NCBI GenBank assembly: GCA_029263455.1
Contig: JAJCXM010000017.1
Coordinates: 1 to 64,000 of the forward strand
DNA from: Holophagae bacterium
Lineage (GTDB): Bacteria > Acidobacteriota > Holophagae > Acanthopleuribacterales > Acanthopleuribacteraceae
DNA length: 64,000 bases
Direction: 5' to 3'
In this document: positions 25,794-34,618 of the stretch, piece after piece
How the letters are laid out: the number at the start of each line of letters is the position of its first letter
Position numbering within the stretch: position 1 is the stretch's first letter
Translations under genes and position numbers: made by a program
The notes under the pieces: model-generated
Seen by the model: the letters and a program-made list of their open reading frames with translations, nothing else
Told to the model about the DNA's origin: nothing
Databases searched by the model: none

Positions 25794-25812
25794 GCGCGGC
25801 CATTGGCCGCGC
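25794..25812. repeat. Intergenic hairpin between thiolase and purD, no U-tract
   Basis: GCGCGGCC (25794-25801) and GGCCGCGC (25805-25812) form a very GC-rich 8-bp stem over a 3-base loop (9 bp with one base if fully paired). There is no T-run after it. It could stabilise or process the mRNA, or cause partial termination. Confidence 0.6.
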
Positions 25813-25830
25813 AATCATCGGAGGAAAGCC

Positions 25831-27084
25831 ATGCGCGTTCTAGTGCTTGGGAGTGGAGGGCGTGAGCATGCACTGGGCTGGAAGCTCGCCCAGAGTCCCC
25901 AGATGTGCAAGTTGTTCTTTGCGCCCGGAAACCCAGGTACCGCAAAACTGGGTCAAAATGTTTCACTGCCCAACCACGCCGACATCCTTGCGTTTGCTCG
26001 CGATGAAGCCATAGAGCTAGTAATCGTGGGTCCTGAAAAGGACCTTGTCCTCGGTATCGCTGATAAATTGAGCGAAATTGGCGTGCCATGTTTTGGACCT
26101 TGTAAAGCTGCCGCATTATTGGAAGGCAGTAAGGAGTTTGCCAAGCAAGTGATGGACCGGGTTGGTATTCCAACGGCCCATTACGGATGTTTTGAAGACT
26201 ATGAGAAGGCGGTTGCCTATGTAGACCAAAATTCTCTGCCCTTAGTTGTCAAAGCGGATGGTTTGGCGGGCGGCAAAGGCGTCACTATTTGTGAGACTCG
26301 AGAGGATGCGATTAAGGCTCTGCGGGAGTCTTTACTAGACAAACGTTTTGGCGAGTCGGGTTCTAAAGTCATCATCGAAGAGTTCTTGACCGGGACGGAA
26401 GCGTCGTTCCATATTATTTGTGACGGTCAAAACATGCAGGCATTGCCGACGGCTCAAGACCATAAGGCACTGTTGGAAGGCAATTTGGGACCTAATACTG
26501 GCGGCATGGGCACCTGTTCACCCAATCCAGTGATGACCGAGGCGATTAGCCGCGAAGTGATGGAACAGATAGCAAGACCTGTATTTGCCTATTTTAATGA
26601 GCAGGGTTCTCCCTTTCGCGGCGTGTTATTTGTGGGCCTCATGCTCACTTGGCATGGGCCCAAGGTACTTGAGTTTAATGTCCGTTTTGGGGATCCAGAG
26701 ACCCAAGTGATGATGCCGATGTTGCAAGCAGATCTTTTACCTATCCTGTATCAAGCGGCCTGTGGTGAACTCAAGGTGGAGACTTTAGCTTTGAGCCAGC
26801 ATGCGGCAGTGTGCGTTGTACTAGCCGCCGAGGGTTATCCCCAGTCACCTCGCACAGGTGATTTGATTTCGGATGTCCCTGAAGATCGAGAACGGCTTGC
26901 CGTGTTTCACGCAGGCACGGCAACCGATGCTGCGGGCCAGTTGGTGACGGCAGGGGGTCGCGTCATGGGTGTGACGGCATGGGCTGACGATATCGAGCGA
27001 GCGCGGAAACGAGCCTATAAGGCGGCCAATCAAATATCCTTCTATGGAAAATATATGCGAAAGGACATTGGATTAAGAATATGA
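25831..27084 (+). CDS. purD: Phosphoribosylamine-glycine ligase (GARS)
   Basis: Second step of purine biosynthesis: phosphoribosylamine plus glycine plus ATP to glycinamide ribonucleotide. 417 residues in the normal PurD layout. The N-terminal domain reads VLVLGSGGREHALGWKL, and the ATP-grasp domain has LPLVVKADGLAGGKGV, HKALLEGNLGPNTGGMG and KVLEFNVRFGDPETQ. GGAGG lies six bases before the ATG. Its stop overlaps the purE start by four bases (ATGA), so they are coupled. Confidence 0.97.
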   Translation: MRVLVLGSGGREHALGWKLAQSPQMCKLFFAPGNPGTAKLGQNVSLPNHADILAFARDEAIELVIVGPEKDLVLGIADKLSEIGVPCFGPCKAAALLEGSKEFAKQVMDRVGIPTAHYGCFEDYEKAVAYVDQNSLPLVVKADGLAGGKGVTICETREDAIKALRESLLDKRFGESGSKVIIEEFLTGTEASFHIICDGQNMQALPTAQDHKALLEGNLGPNTGGMGTCSPNPVMTEAISREVMEQIARPVFAYFNEQGSPFRGVLFVGLMLTWHGPKVLEFNVRFGDPETQVMMPMLQADLLPILYQAACGELKVETLALSQHAAVCVVLAAEGYPQSPRTGDLISDVPEDRERLAVFHAGTATDAAGQLVTAGGRVMGVTAWADDIERARKRAYKAANQISFYGKYMRKDIGLRI

Positions 27085-27590
27085 ATCAAATACGAGTTGG
27101 CATTTTAATGGGAAGTGATTCGGATTTTCCGATCATGGAAGAAGCGGCACACATTCTGAAGCAATTTGGGGTGGGCTACGAAGTAGTTGTCACGAGCGCG
27201 CATCGCTGCCCGGCACGGACGGCAGATTACGCTCGAACGGCGCGTGAGCGTGGACTTGAGGCCATTATTGTGGGTGCAGGGGCGGCGGCGCATCTTGGTG
27301 GTGTGGTTGCAGCTGAAACGACGTTACCGGTCATTGGTGTTCCTATCGACGCTACATCACTGCGCGGGGTCGATGCGCTTTACGCGACGGTGATGATGCC
27401 CGGGGGTATTCCTGTCGCCACCATGGCTATCGGAAAGGCAGGCGCTAAAAACGCTGGGCTCTTTGTGATTGCTATGTTTGCAGCCAAGGAAACAGATCTT
27501 GCCAATCATTTAGCTGACTATAGAAGAGAAATGGCAGCTGCAGTAGAAGCCAAATCATTGGCGCTGCAAAACAAGTTGAGTGGTGGCTGA
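27081..27590 (+). CDS. purE: 5-(carboxyamino)imidazole ribonucleotide mutase (class I PurE)
   Basis: Converts N5-CAIR to CAIR in purine biosynthesis. 169 residues. Signatures are GSDSDFPIMEEA, VVTSAHRCPAR (the catalytic His; usually AHRTP, here Thr is Cys), GAGAAAHLGGVVAAET, and MPGGIPVATMAIGKAGAKNA. This fits class I, which needs PurK; no purK is adjacent. It starts inside the purD stop. Confidence 0.95.
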   Translation: MNQIRVGILMGSDSDFPIMEEAAHILKQFGVGYEVVVTSAHRCPARTADYARTARERGLEAIIVGAGAAAHLGGVVAAETTLPVIGVPIDATSLRGVDALYATVMMPGGIPVATMAIGKAGAKNAGLFVIAMFAAKETDLANHLADYRREMAAAVEAKSLALQNKLSGG

Positions 27591-27606
27591 AGAAGGGAGG
27601 ACTGTC

Positions 27607-27984
27607 ATGATTTTTGATCATATAGGACTGGGCGTAACGGATTTCGAAAAGAGTAACGCCTTTTTTTCTAAGGCTTTGGCACCGCTTGGTATTGTTTTAG
27701 TGGCTGAAGTCCACGGATGGGCAGGCTATGGACGTGCAGGCAAACCAGACTTCTGGTTTGGAGAACATCCACAACCTCAAAGGCCTATGCATTTGGCCTT
27801 CACAGCCGAAAATCGCGATCAAGTGCGCGCGTTTTTTGAGGCTGCTTTAGCTGCCGGAGGCGTCGATAATGGTGGGCCAGGGGTTCGTGAAATCTATCAC
27901 CCCAATTATTATGGGGCCTTTGTCATTGGGCCCGATGGCCACAATATCGAAGCGGTATGTCATCAACCGCCGGACAAAAAATAA
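27607..27984 (+). CDS. VOC-family protein
   Basis: 125 residues from ATG 27607, which has GGGAGG six bases upstream. The frame also opens at a GTG inside purE. VOC fold: FDHIGLGVTDFEKSNAFF at the N-terminus, GKPDFWFGEHP, MHLAFTAENRDQVRAFF (metal-ligand His), and FVIGPDGHNIEAVCH at the end (metal-ligand Glu). It resembles glyoxalase-like proteins often found near central metabolism genes. The substrate is unknown. It probably rides on the pur transcript. Confidence 0.88.
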   Translation: MIFDHIGLGVTDFEKSNAFFSKALAPLGIVLVAEVHGWAGYGRAGKPDFWFGEHPQPQRPMHLAFTAENRDQVRAFFEAALAAGGVDNGGPGVREIYHPNYYGAFVIGPDGHNIEAVCHQPPDKK

Positions 27985-27990
27985 ACATGC

Positions 27991-29445
27991 CTAAAAAGGC
28001 GTTTTGAGTAATTTGCTAACTTCGTCGCTTGAGAGCAGTCGTGGAAACTTCCGCTGACCGCCCTCAGCGCGTCCAATTGTTTCCAAATAATTCTTGCGAT
28101 TATTGACGCATTTGAAGGTCGGGTGATTAATCCGTCCGTCGGTCCGATAATCGTCGTAGTCTTGATTTTGTAGCCGTAGATAGTGATCTAGCTTCTGAAT
28201 CCATTCTTCCGAAAGAAGTTCATCAGTTAACAAGAACCAGACGTGACGACGATTCTCAATATCAGGACCCACCGAATAATCGGCCATCGATGGTGACATT
28301 TGCTGCATGACCGTTTGGCATTCAAACTCGGTGACTTTCTCATCAAACGTGCTCATGGTCTTGTCGCGTTGAACACGGTCCAGAACGAGCGGGTCGGTTG
28401 TCTTGAAAACAAGTTGATCACCGATCCGATAACGCCAGAGCCCAGCGCAACTGCTGATGATTAGGTTGTAGGCGATATCGGCTTGGATAGATTGGATAGG
28501 AAGTATTTGGCCATTTTCATCTTCGAACTCGTAAAAGACCTGGTATTGATTGAAGAATCTCATGCCTTGTTCGCCTGGAACTTGGAAAGCTGCAATGCCA
28601 ATCTCTGATGCCGCATAGACTTCGATGAGTTGAGCATCGTCAGGTAAAAGTGACTCTATGCGCTGCCGATAAGGCGTTATTGACATGCCGCCATGAATCA
28701 GAAACCGAAACTGATCCAAGTAAGCGGGGTCTTCAGCATTGAGTTGTTCAAGAAGGGTTAATTGCCATACGGGAATCCCAGACAAGAGATGAATTGATTG
28801 AGGCCCTTTGCAAAGCTCGACCAGTGCGTTCAGGCGTTCTGACCAATCGTCGATAGCTGCAATGTTCTGTGGCGGCAAGGTGAATCGCTTGGCAATTGCT
28901 GGAGCCAGGAACTTCGTGATCGCACTCATATCGCCGGCTAATACGCCGTGTCTGTTCCGTTCGAGATTGGTACACCCACTCATATAGAGAGACTTACTTA
29001 ACAATGGGTAGCCGGCCAACACCAACCGTGCTATCAAATCAACCGCTGCTTTTTGATTGATCCGAATCATCTCCTTAGAGTAGGGAACATACTTAGTACG
29101 GCCACTTGACGTGCCAGAACTCAGGCAGAATGTATCAATGACCCCAGGCCAGGATTGGTGAATGAGTTTGCGCGGCCCTTCTTCAAGATGAGGGTTTAGG
29201 TCAGCGAGCCAAGCAACCCAGCCCGCATAATCGATGACCGGGAGTCGTTCGCAGAACGATTGGTAGATATTCTCACTTGCGATAATTTGATCGAATCCAA
29301 ATTCGCGTCCGAATCGAGTAGCCTTTGCCGCCTTCAGTAGCTTAACAAGAGTGCTATTAGCGCTTTCGGTTTGTGGCCGTCGGCAGCGGAATTGGGCCCA
29401 TTTTTTTATGAGTTTGTCAATTATCCGACCGTTTGATTGAGCCAT
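27991..29445 (-). CDS. GH3-family acyl-adenylate-forming protein
   Basis: 484 residues, similar in layout to plant GH3 auxin-responsive acyl-acid amido synthetases. The N-terminal ANL-type half carries FCLSSGTSSGRTKYVP (phosphate-binding loop), and IEVYAASEIGIAAFQ and LWRYRIGDQLVF mark the ATP and hinge regions. Bacterial relatives are mostly uncharacterised; plant enzymes adenylate an acyl acid and conjugate it to an amino acid. The acid here is unknown. Its ATG lies 25 bases inside the end of the upstream hydrolase gene, so the pair is coupled. Confidence 0.85.
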   Translation of the reverse strand: MAQSNGRIIDKLIKKWAQFRCRRPQTESANSTLVKLLKAAKATRFGREFGFDQIIASENIYQSFCERLPVIDYAGWVAWLADLNPHLEEGPRKLIHQSWPGVIDTFCLSSGTSSGRTKYVPYSKEMIRINQKAAVDLIARLVLAGYPLLSKSLYMSGCTNLERNRHGVLAGDMSAITKFLAPAIAKRFTLPPQNIAAIDDWSERLNALVELCKGPQSIHLLSGIPVWQLTLLEQLNAEDPAYLDQFRFLIHGGMSITPYRQRIESLLPDDAQLIEVYAASEIGIAAFQVPGEQGMRFFNQYQVFYEFEDENGQILPIQSIQADIAYNLIISSCAGLWRYRIGDQLVFKTTDPLVLDRVQRDKTMSTFDEKVTEFECQTVMQQMSPSMADYSVGPDIENRRHVWFLLTDELLSEEWIQKLDHYLRLQNQDYDDYRTDGRINHPTFKCVNNRKNYLETIGRAEGGQRKFPRLLSSDEVSKLLKTPF

Positions 29446-30680
29446 GGTTCCAAATGCGCCTGGTAACGTTGTGCTTGAAAGATAAGATCCGAATGAGTCA
29501 CTTTACGCTTTTCGTCTAAGCTATAGACAACTTCAACGCGTCCATTGGGAAAAATGGCATGCAGCTTATCGACTTGGGATAGATTAGTGAATGTGGGTGA
29601 GTTCGGGGAAAGAACGTCGTTTTCGCCTTCAGCGAAAAGCACGAGTGTGGGTAGGTCGCTAAGGTATTCAATCTCAAGCGGCTTTTCGTCCTTAAGTCCC
29701 ATGTAGCGCTGAAAAAAACCTGAGTCAGGTGTAAACGTGGCATCAAATATACGAAGAACTTCATCTTCTATGGCCAGTATGGGAATATGAGCTTCCTCTT
29801 CGAAGTTAAGATTCTTGGCACCTGACTGAAACATTTTAGTGAAAATACTGCGCGCTTTTTTCATAGCGTTTTCCACGGCGGCTGGGTCGTTGGGGTCAAC
29901 TTCGTAAAGGTGAGAAACCGCTCGTCCAACCAGCGTCCGCTGTTTCGCGACGCCCACATCAACCACGTCCTCTAGACAAAGGACAGGGCTCAATAAGACC
30001 AAACCTCGGATCTTAATGGTATCGGCCAATCCTTGGTCTGATAACCATTTAAGAAAACTGAGGATGATGCGACAGCCAAAACTTGTGCCCACTAAGAAGG
30101 GCGTATTCTTTTGGCCTGCTGATTTAAGGCTGCGTCGATTCAGATCGAGAATCATGTCGTAGATTTGATGGTACAAAGCTTCTTTGTGGAAGTGTTGGTT
30201 CGGATAATTCACATAATAAACAGGGCCTTGTTTTAAAAAACTCTTCCTTACCATAAAGAACGCTTCATTGCCGTCAGGAATGAATCCTGGCACCAGAATC
30301 GATGGGGTTGAGCCCATTTTTAGAGTGCTCTCTCGATAAATAGCGCTGAGTGTGAACTCAAATGGCTGTCCATCGTCCATCAAGGTTTCACGGAACTGAT
30401 GGGTAGGGGAGTCCTTCTCAAGCTTTGGGTGGTACGGCCGGATTCGCCAAGATTGGATACGTTTGGCAATCTTGGCTTTCATCATGTTTTTGGCGATTTG
30501 GGACACCGAATCTACATGCAATGGCTCGTTCTTAAGATCTTCAATCTTAGCAATGCGTTGATTGATGTGATGGCGCAGGGCACCGATGTCAAAAACCCGG
30601 CTGACCCTCACAGCAACCGTCATGAAGCGGATGGCCTTGTCCGCTTCATAGGCTTCTTTAAAAAAGTCCCTCCGTCCCAT
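29421..30680 (-). CDS. Alpha/beta-hydrolase-like protein
   Basis: 419 residues. The first 120 are basic and mostly helical. The hydrolase core starts near PSILVPGFIPDGN. The probable nucleophile elbow is LVGTSFGCRIIL (G-x-S-x-G), an acid is in AEGENDVLS, and a His is in KVTHSDLIF near the C-terminus, giving a possible Ser-Asp-His triad. No signal peptide or membrane segment was seen. The substrate is unknown. It lies 14 bases after the DHH gene and overlaps the GH3 gene by 25 bases, so it is the middle gene of a three-gene operon. Confidence 0.7.
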   Translation of the reverse strand: MGRRDFFKEAYEADKAIRFMTVAVRVSRVFDIGALRHHINQRIAKIEDLKNEPLHVDSVSQIAKNMMKAKIAKRIQSWRIRPYHPKLEKDSPTHQFRETLMDDGQPFEFTLSAIYRESTLKMGSTPSILVPGFIPDGNEAFFMVRKSFLKQGPVYYVNYPNQHFHKEALYHQIYDMILDLNRRSLKSAGQKNTPFLVGTSFGCRIILSFLKWLSDQGLADTIKIRGLVLLSPVLCLEDVVDVGVAKQRTLVGRAVSHLYEVDPNDPAAVENAMKKARSIFTKMFQSGAKNLNFEEEAHIPILAIEDEVLRIFDATFTPDSGFFQRYMGLKDEKPLEIEYLSDLPTLVLFAEGENDVLSPNSPTFTNLSQVDKLHAIFPNGRVEVVYSLDEKRKVTHSDLIFQAQRYQAHLEPWLNQTVG

Positions 30681-30694
30681 GGACCTGAGGTTAA

Positions 30695-31789
30695 CTACTG
30701 GCCTGAAATACGGTCAAAAATTTCAGCAGTTAGTTTTGTATTGAGCGCACTCCAAACCAACATGCGAACGTTGTCGCCTGAATTTTTAGGAGCCATCAGG
30801 CCTAGTGGAACTCGAGCCCCGCCAGCCCCGGATTTGGCCCCTGAATAATTCTCACCGAAGATGAGATGACAAATACTATTTAGACTTATCGATTTGTTCG
30901 TCGTCCTTAAGCTGGCAACAAGAAACTCGTCAATAATGCCAAAAACTACGACGGTTTCGATGCCTTCCATGCGTAAGAATTTGTCGGCGATGTAGGGTAA
31001 ACCGTCGCGTCTTTCCGGTTTCAGAAACTCAAGGCCTGTGACTAAGACAGAACCTTCAATTTGCTTGTTCTTGTTGGCTATCTCCTCTAATTCAAAAAAG
31101 TAACGCGGAATTGGGTAGTTACGAATATTGGTGAGGATGTTGATGTCAACTCGTTTGAGGAGATATAAGAAACAATCGATATCCAATTGACGCGTATTCT
31201 CCGACACTAAATTCCAGGTATCGTTTTCGATCCCAAAAAAGAGGGCAGTGGCTACCTGAATATCTTCCTCGATGTCTTCCTTGAGGTCATATCCTGCTTT
31301 TAACAGATAATCCGCCACAATGGTTGCTGTAGCACCCATTTGACGAATGTCCTTGAGGATATAGTCCCCTTCAGGATCATCTTCGTGATGGTCGATGATG
31401 ATGTCTGGGGTGACAGTTGTACTCTGAAGGTTCTTTTTGCCGGAACTGGCTACATCGACAAAGATCTTTAAAGCGTAATCTTCATAGCTATTCTTTCGAT
31501 CCACCTTTTTTAGGACCACATTCAGTAGGTTGACCAGGGTCCGGTTCTGCGGATGCGAAATCTCTGCGCCATGATAAATGCAGGTCGTCAGAGAAGGATT
31601 TATTTTTCGTATCAAATAGGACAAACCGACAGCTGAACCTATCGCGTCTGGATCTGGGTTGTCTTGCGTAAATATGGCTACTTTTTCTGATCGTTTGAGA
31701 CCAGCAACCGCCGCCACGAAGATATCGTGTGGTTCCAACGCCCGACTACGTTCTTCAACAAAAGGCTTCACAGCACTTGATTTGTTCAT
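30695..31789 (-). CDS. DHH-family phosphoesterase (NrnA-like)
   Basis: 364 residues. The N-terminal DHH part has DNPDPDAIGSAVGL (metal-binding motif I), KIFVDVASSGKK (motif II) and IIIDHHEDDP (the DHH motif). The C-terminal part has the GENYSGAKSGAGGARVPLG region, where DHHA1 domains normally carry GGH; here the His is Ala. Relatives cleave oligoribonucleotides, pAp or cyclic dinucleotides. It heads the operon with the hydrolase and GH3 genes and is divergent from murJ with 157 bases between. Confidence 0.88.
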   Translation of the reverse strand: MNKSSAVKPFVEERSRALEPHDIFVAAVAGLKRSEKVAIFTQDNPDPDAIGSAVGLSYLIRKINPSLTTCIYHGAEISHPQNRTLVNLLNVVLKKVDRKNSYEDYALKIFVDVASSGKKNLQSTTVTPDIIIDHHEDDPEGDYILKDIRQMGATATIVADYLLKAGYDLKEDIEEDIQVATALFFGIENDTWNLVSENTRQLDIDCFLYLLKRVDINILTNIRNYPIPRYFFELEEIANKNKQIEGSVLVTGLEFLKPERRDGLPYIADKFLRMEGIETVVVFGIIDEFLVASLRTTNKSISLNSICHLIFGENYSGAKSGAGGARVPLGLMAPKNSGDNVRMLVWSALNTKLTAEIFDRISGQ

Positions 31790-31946
31790 ATGGTTTCACT
31801 TTCCCTTCAAATCACGAACCCTAAATTCTACCACGCCCTAAATCGGTTCTCTAAGTGTATTGTGTAGGTAGTCAACCCAAATGACTTGGACGACGACGTC
31901 CATGGCGTCTAGAATTTGACCCTATGTTCAAAGCACACAGGTATCT

Positions 31947-33500
31947 ATGAGCGATCACAAACAGATGTTGCGAAATTCGCAAGTGATGGCGGTTATGACC
32001 GCAGTATCGCGAGTTTTTGGACTTGCGCGCGAAGTTTTGATCGCATCGTTGCTAGGCACGTCGAGATACGCCGATGTATGGAATATGGCGTTCATGGTTC
32101 CAAACCTGTTTCGTCGCTTCTTGGCAGAAGGTGCCATGACAAGTGCCTTGGTCCCTTTGTTGTCCGAAGCCCATGCGGCAGGCAATGAACGTCAAGAACG
32201 AGAATTTGCGCGCGCTTTTTTCACGCTTATATTGATCGCTGCCACCGTTGTATCGGCCATTATGATTATGTCGATGCCTTTCGTGTTACCTGCCTTAATT
32301 GATTTTATGTCACCTGGCAAAGCGTTGCCGGAGAGTAATCACAGCGACGCCGTGCTGCCCACCCAAATCATGTTCCCATATCTCGTCTTTGTAAGTTTGG
32401 CAGCTGTATGTCAGGGAATCCTAAACGTTCATAATCGATTTGGTCTACCTGCCGCGACGCCGATTTTCCTGAATATAGCCGTCATTGGTCTTGGCTATGG
32501 CTTGCGCAACCAATTTGGAAGTCCCATTTGGGGTCTGTGTATTGGGGTATTGCTAGGTGGGTTCTTGCAGTTCATGCTGCAGTGGATTCAACTGACTCGC
32601 TTACGCTTTTGGTTGTGGCCTACTTTGAAGGTTTGGACAGCAAGAACCAAGGAAGCCTTGAAGTTATGGTTCCCCATTACCTTAGCAGCGGGTATCTACC
32701 AAGTTAATGTCTTGGTTAGCCAGACCATCGCCTTCAATTTGTTTCACGGTGCAATGGCAGCCCTTAATTATTCCAACCGACTGATGGAGCTGGTTTTAGG
32801 GATTTTTGCCACGGCAATAAGCACCTCTATTCTGCCTTTAATGTCCAAACAGAAGTTGGATCCTGATCCCAGTCAAATGCGGCGTAGCTTGTGGCGTGGA
32901 TTGGAAGCACTGACCTTGGTGACCATGCCGGCCACGCTGGGCATGATGTTGTGCGGATATACATTGATCTCGATTCTGTTTCAGCGCGGTCGTTTTGATG
33001 TCGACAGCCTCAATCTCGTTTACGGTGCCCTATTGGTGCAATGTTTAGCGCTGGTTCCCATTTCTTGGTATAGAGTCGTTTCGCAAGCCTTTTTTGCCTT
33101 TAAACATGTGCGCTTGAGTCTCGCTCTTTCTGCGTTTGCGTCGACGATCAACATTTGTTTGTGTTTGTGGTTGCCGTCTCTGTTTGATCCGGCCTATGCA
33201 CATTTGGGTATTGCTTTAGCGACGGTTATTTACTCATGGATACTTATCTTGGTGGCTGTTAGGTTGGTTAAGAAACGTTATGCCTTGGCGCCCGAAAAGG
33301 GATTCATGTTTGAATTAGTCAAAATAACGTTGGCCAGTACGGCTTTTGTCCCGATTTGGATGCCCTTCAGACTTGAAGTACTTCCGCTATCAACGTGGCT
33401 GTTTAAAGTCTGTGCTTCGGGGATTGTGTTTGTCGTCTGTTGCTGGTTAATGAAAGTTAGGAGTCTGCACGCTTTATTTGAACGAATCAGGAAACGGTGA
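31947..33500 (+). CDS. murJ: Lipid II flippase
   Basis: Flips lipid II across the inner membrane for peptidoglycan synthesis. 517 residues, normal length, with about 14 transmembrane helices. MurJ signatures are VSRVFGLAREVLIASLLG at the N-terminus, FMVPNLFRRFLAEGAM (the NLfRRLfaEGA motif with conserved Arg), and SILFQRGRFD in the second half. The start ATG is followed by another in-frame ATG six codons on; either could be used. It is transcribed away from the DHH operon. The next gene starts 179 bases later. Confidence 0.96.
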   Translation: MSDHKQMLRNSQVMAVMTAVSRVFGLAREVLIASLLGTSRYADVWNMAFMVPNLFRRFLAEGAMTSALVPLLSEAHAAGNERQEREFARAFFTLILIAATVVSAIMIMSMPFVLPALIDFMSPGKALPESNHSDAVLPTQIMFPYLVFVSLAAVCQGILNVHNRFGLPAATPIFLNIAVIGLGYGLRNQFGSPIWGLCIGVLLGGFLQFMLQWIQLTRLRFWLWPTLKVWTARTKEALKLWFPITLAAGIYQVNVLVSQTIAFNLFHGAMAALNYSNRLMELVLGIFATAISTSILPLMSKQKLDPDPSQMRRSLWRGLEALTLVTMPATLGMMLCGYTLISILFQRGRFDVDSLNLVYGALLVQCLALVPISWYRVVSQAFFAFKHVRLSLALSAFASTINICLCLWLPSLFDPAYAHLGIALATVIYSWILILVAVRLVKKRYALAPEKGFMFELVKITLASTAFVPIWMPFRLEVLPLSTWLFKVCASGIVFVVCCWLMKVRSLHALFERIRKR

Positions 33501-33679
33501 ATGCGTGAGAACACTTAGCTTGATTGACTAGGCCAGCCCAGTGAGCGAGCCAATCGTCAATGTAAATGCTGCTTCGTATTCTCGCGATTGTTATCTAAGG
33601 GAAACGAAATTAGGCGAGGAACTAAACCAGCCCTGGTATACTTCGAATGTGTCTGAGCCAACCAAGGTGGGAGGAAATG

Positions 33680-34261
33680 ATGGAAGATCGTCATATGTTT
33701 GACAAGCTCTGGGAAGCAACCAAAGACATTTCAGTAAAGGTGTCACGCAAAGCGGAAAAACACTGGAAGATCAATACACTACGCGTAGAAATCGCTTCAT
33801 TGCGTCATCGCATAGGTGTAAAGCATCGAGAACTTGGGCGTCTGGTTTACGATGCCATCAAGTTTCAGACGGTTGAAGAGAATGAATACAAGACCTCTAT
33901 TCAAAGCTTTTATCAAGAGATCAAAGAAATCGAACAAGAAATACGCGATCGTGAGAATCGTATCGATTCGCTTGAAGAAGAATTTGCGGATGAATCCGAG
34001 TTAATCGACTCTGAGGAACAGGATGCAGAGACCGATACTGGATCCGAAGCAAGCGCGGATAAAGGTGCCGGTTCGGAATCTGCTGCAAAAAAAGCCACGG
34101 CGAAAACAGTCGAAAAACCTGCGGTAAAAAAAGCAGCAGCACCCAAGAAGACGGTCAAAAAGCCAGCCAGCAAAAGCACACGCAAGCCAGCTGCAAAACC
34201 CAAAGCAACACCTAAAAAAACAAGCAGTGCAAAGCCGGCAGCCACTAAAAAAGAAAGCTAA
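33680..34261 (+). CDS. Coiled-coil protein with histone-H1/AlgP-like C-terminus
   Basis: 193 residues. Residues 1-95 are a helical, charged segment (EKHWKINTLRVEIASLRHRIG, EIKEIEQEIRDRENRIDSL in part). An acidic stretch follows (SEEQDAETDTGSEAS), then about 60 residues of Lys/Ala/Pro repeats (AAKKATAK, KKAAAPKKTVKKPA, RKPAAKPKATPKKT) as in AlgP and other H1-like proteins. Such tails bind DNA or polyanions. The start is the second of two ATGs, with GGGAGG five bases upstream. Its TAA shares one base with the ATG of the PilZ gene. The precise role is unknown. Confidence 0.75.
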   Translation: MEDRHMFDKLWEATKDISVKVSRKAEKHWKINTLRVEIASLRHRIGVKHRELGRLVYDAIKFQTVEENEYKTSIQSFYQEIKEIEQEIRDRENRIDSLEEEFADESELIDSEEQDAETDTGSEASADKGAGSESAAKKATAKTVEKPAVKKAAAPKKTVKKPASKSTRKPAAKPKATPKKTSSAKPAATKKES

Positions 34262-34611
34262 TGACAGAAAACCGGCTCAATCCTCGTTATGAGTTGAAAG
34301 GTATAGCCTGGGTGCTGGTACAAAACCGTTGGGCCGAAGTTCATGTGGAAAATTTGAGTCATTCTGGTATTGGGTTGAGAATACCTCTGGGAATTTGGGC
34401 ACGTATTAAGAATGACGCTGCATTGGAAGGCAAATTAAGGGCTTATGACTTAACCTGTCGTTATGTGGGCGATGTGATGTGGAGCCGAGTGGCGTTCCAT
34501 GAAGTGTTAATAGGGGTGGAAATTAAAGACTATATAGCCGGAAACCTGGCGACCATTCTGCATGCCGCCATGTCCAAACCAGCTGATGATGCGCCTGAAT
34601 TCAATTTGTAG
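34261..34611 (+). CDS. PilZ-domain protein
   Basis: 116 residues, a single PilZ domain. The c-di-GMP-binding elements are present: RLNPR (RxxxR) at residues 5-9 and NLSHSGIGLRI (D/N-x-S-x-x-G, with Asn for Asp) at about 36-46. A c-di-GMP receptor with no output domain of its own would act by protein contact. It begins inside the stop codon of the histone-like gene, so the pair is translationally coupled. Confidence 0.88.
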   Translation: MTENRLNPRYELKGIAWVLVQNRWAEVHVENLSHSGIGLRIPLGIWARIKNDAALEGKLRAYDLTCRYVGDVMWSRVAFHEVLIGVEIKDYIAGNLATILHAAMSKPADDAPEFNL

Positions 34612-34618
34612 GCGATAA

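Noticed and set aside
27985-28005. Small hairpin GCCT-AAAA-AGGC followed by GTTTT
   Set aside because: Only four base pairs; too weak for a terminator call.
33913-34245. Hydrophobic minus-strand frame resembling a membrane protein
   Set aside because: It is the complement of the Lys/Ala/Pro repeat tail; lysine codons read as Phe/Leu on the other strand.
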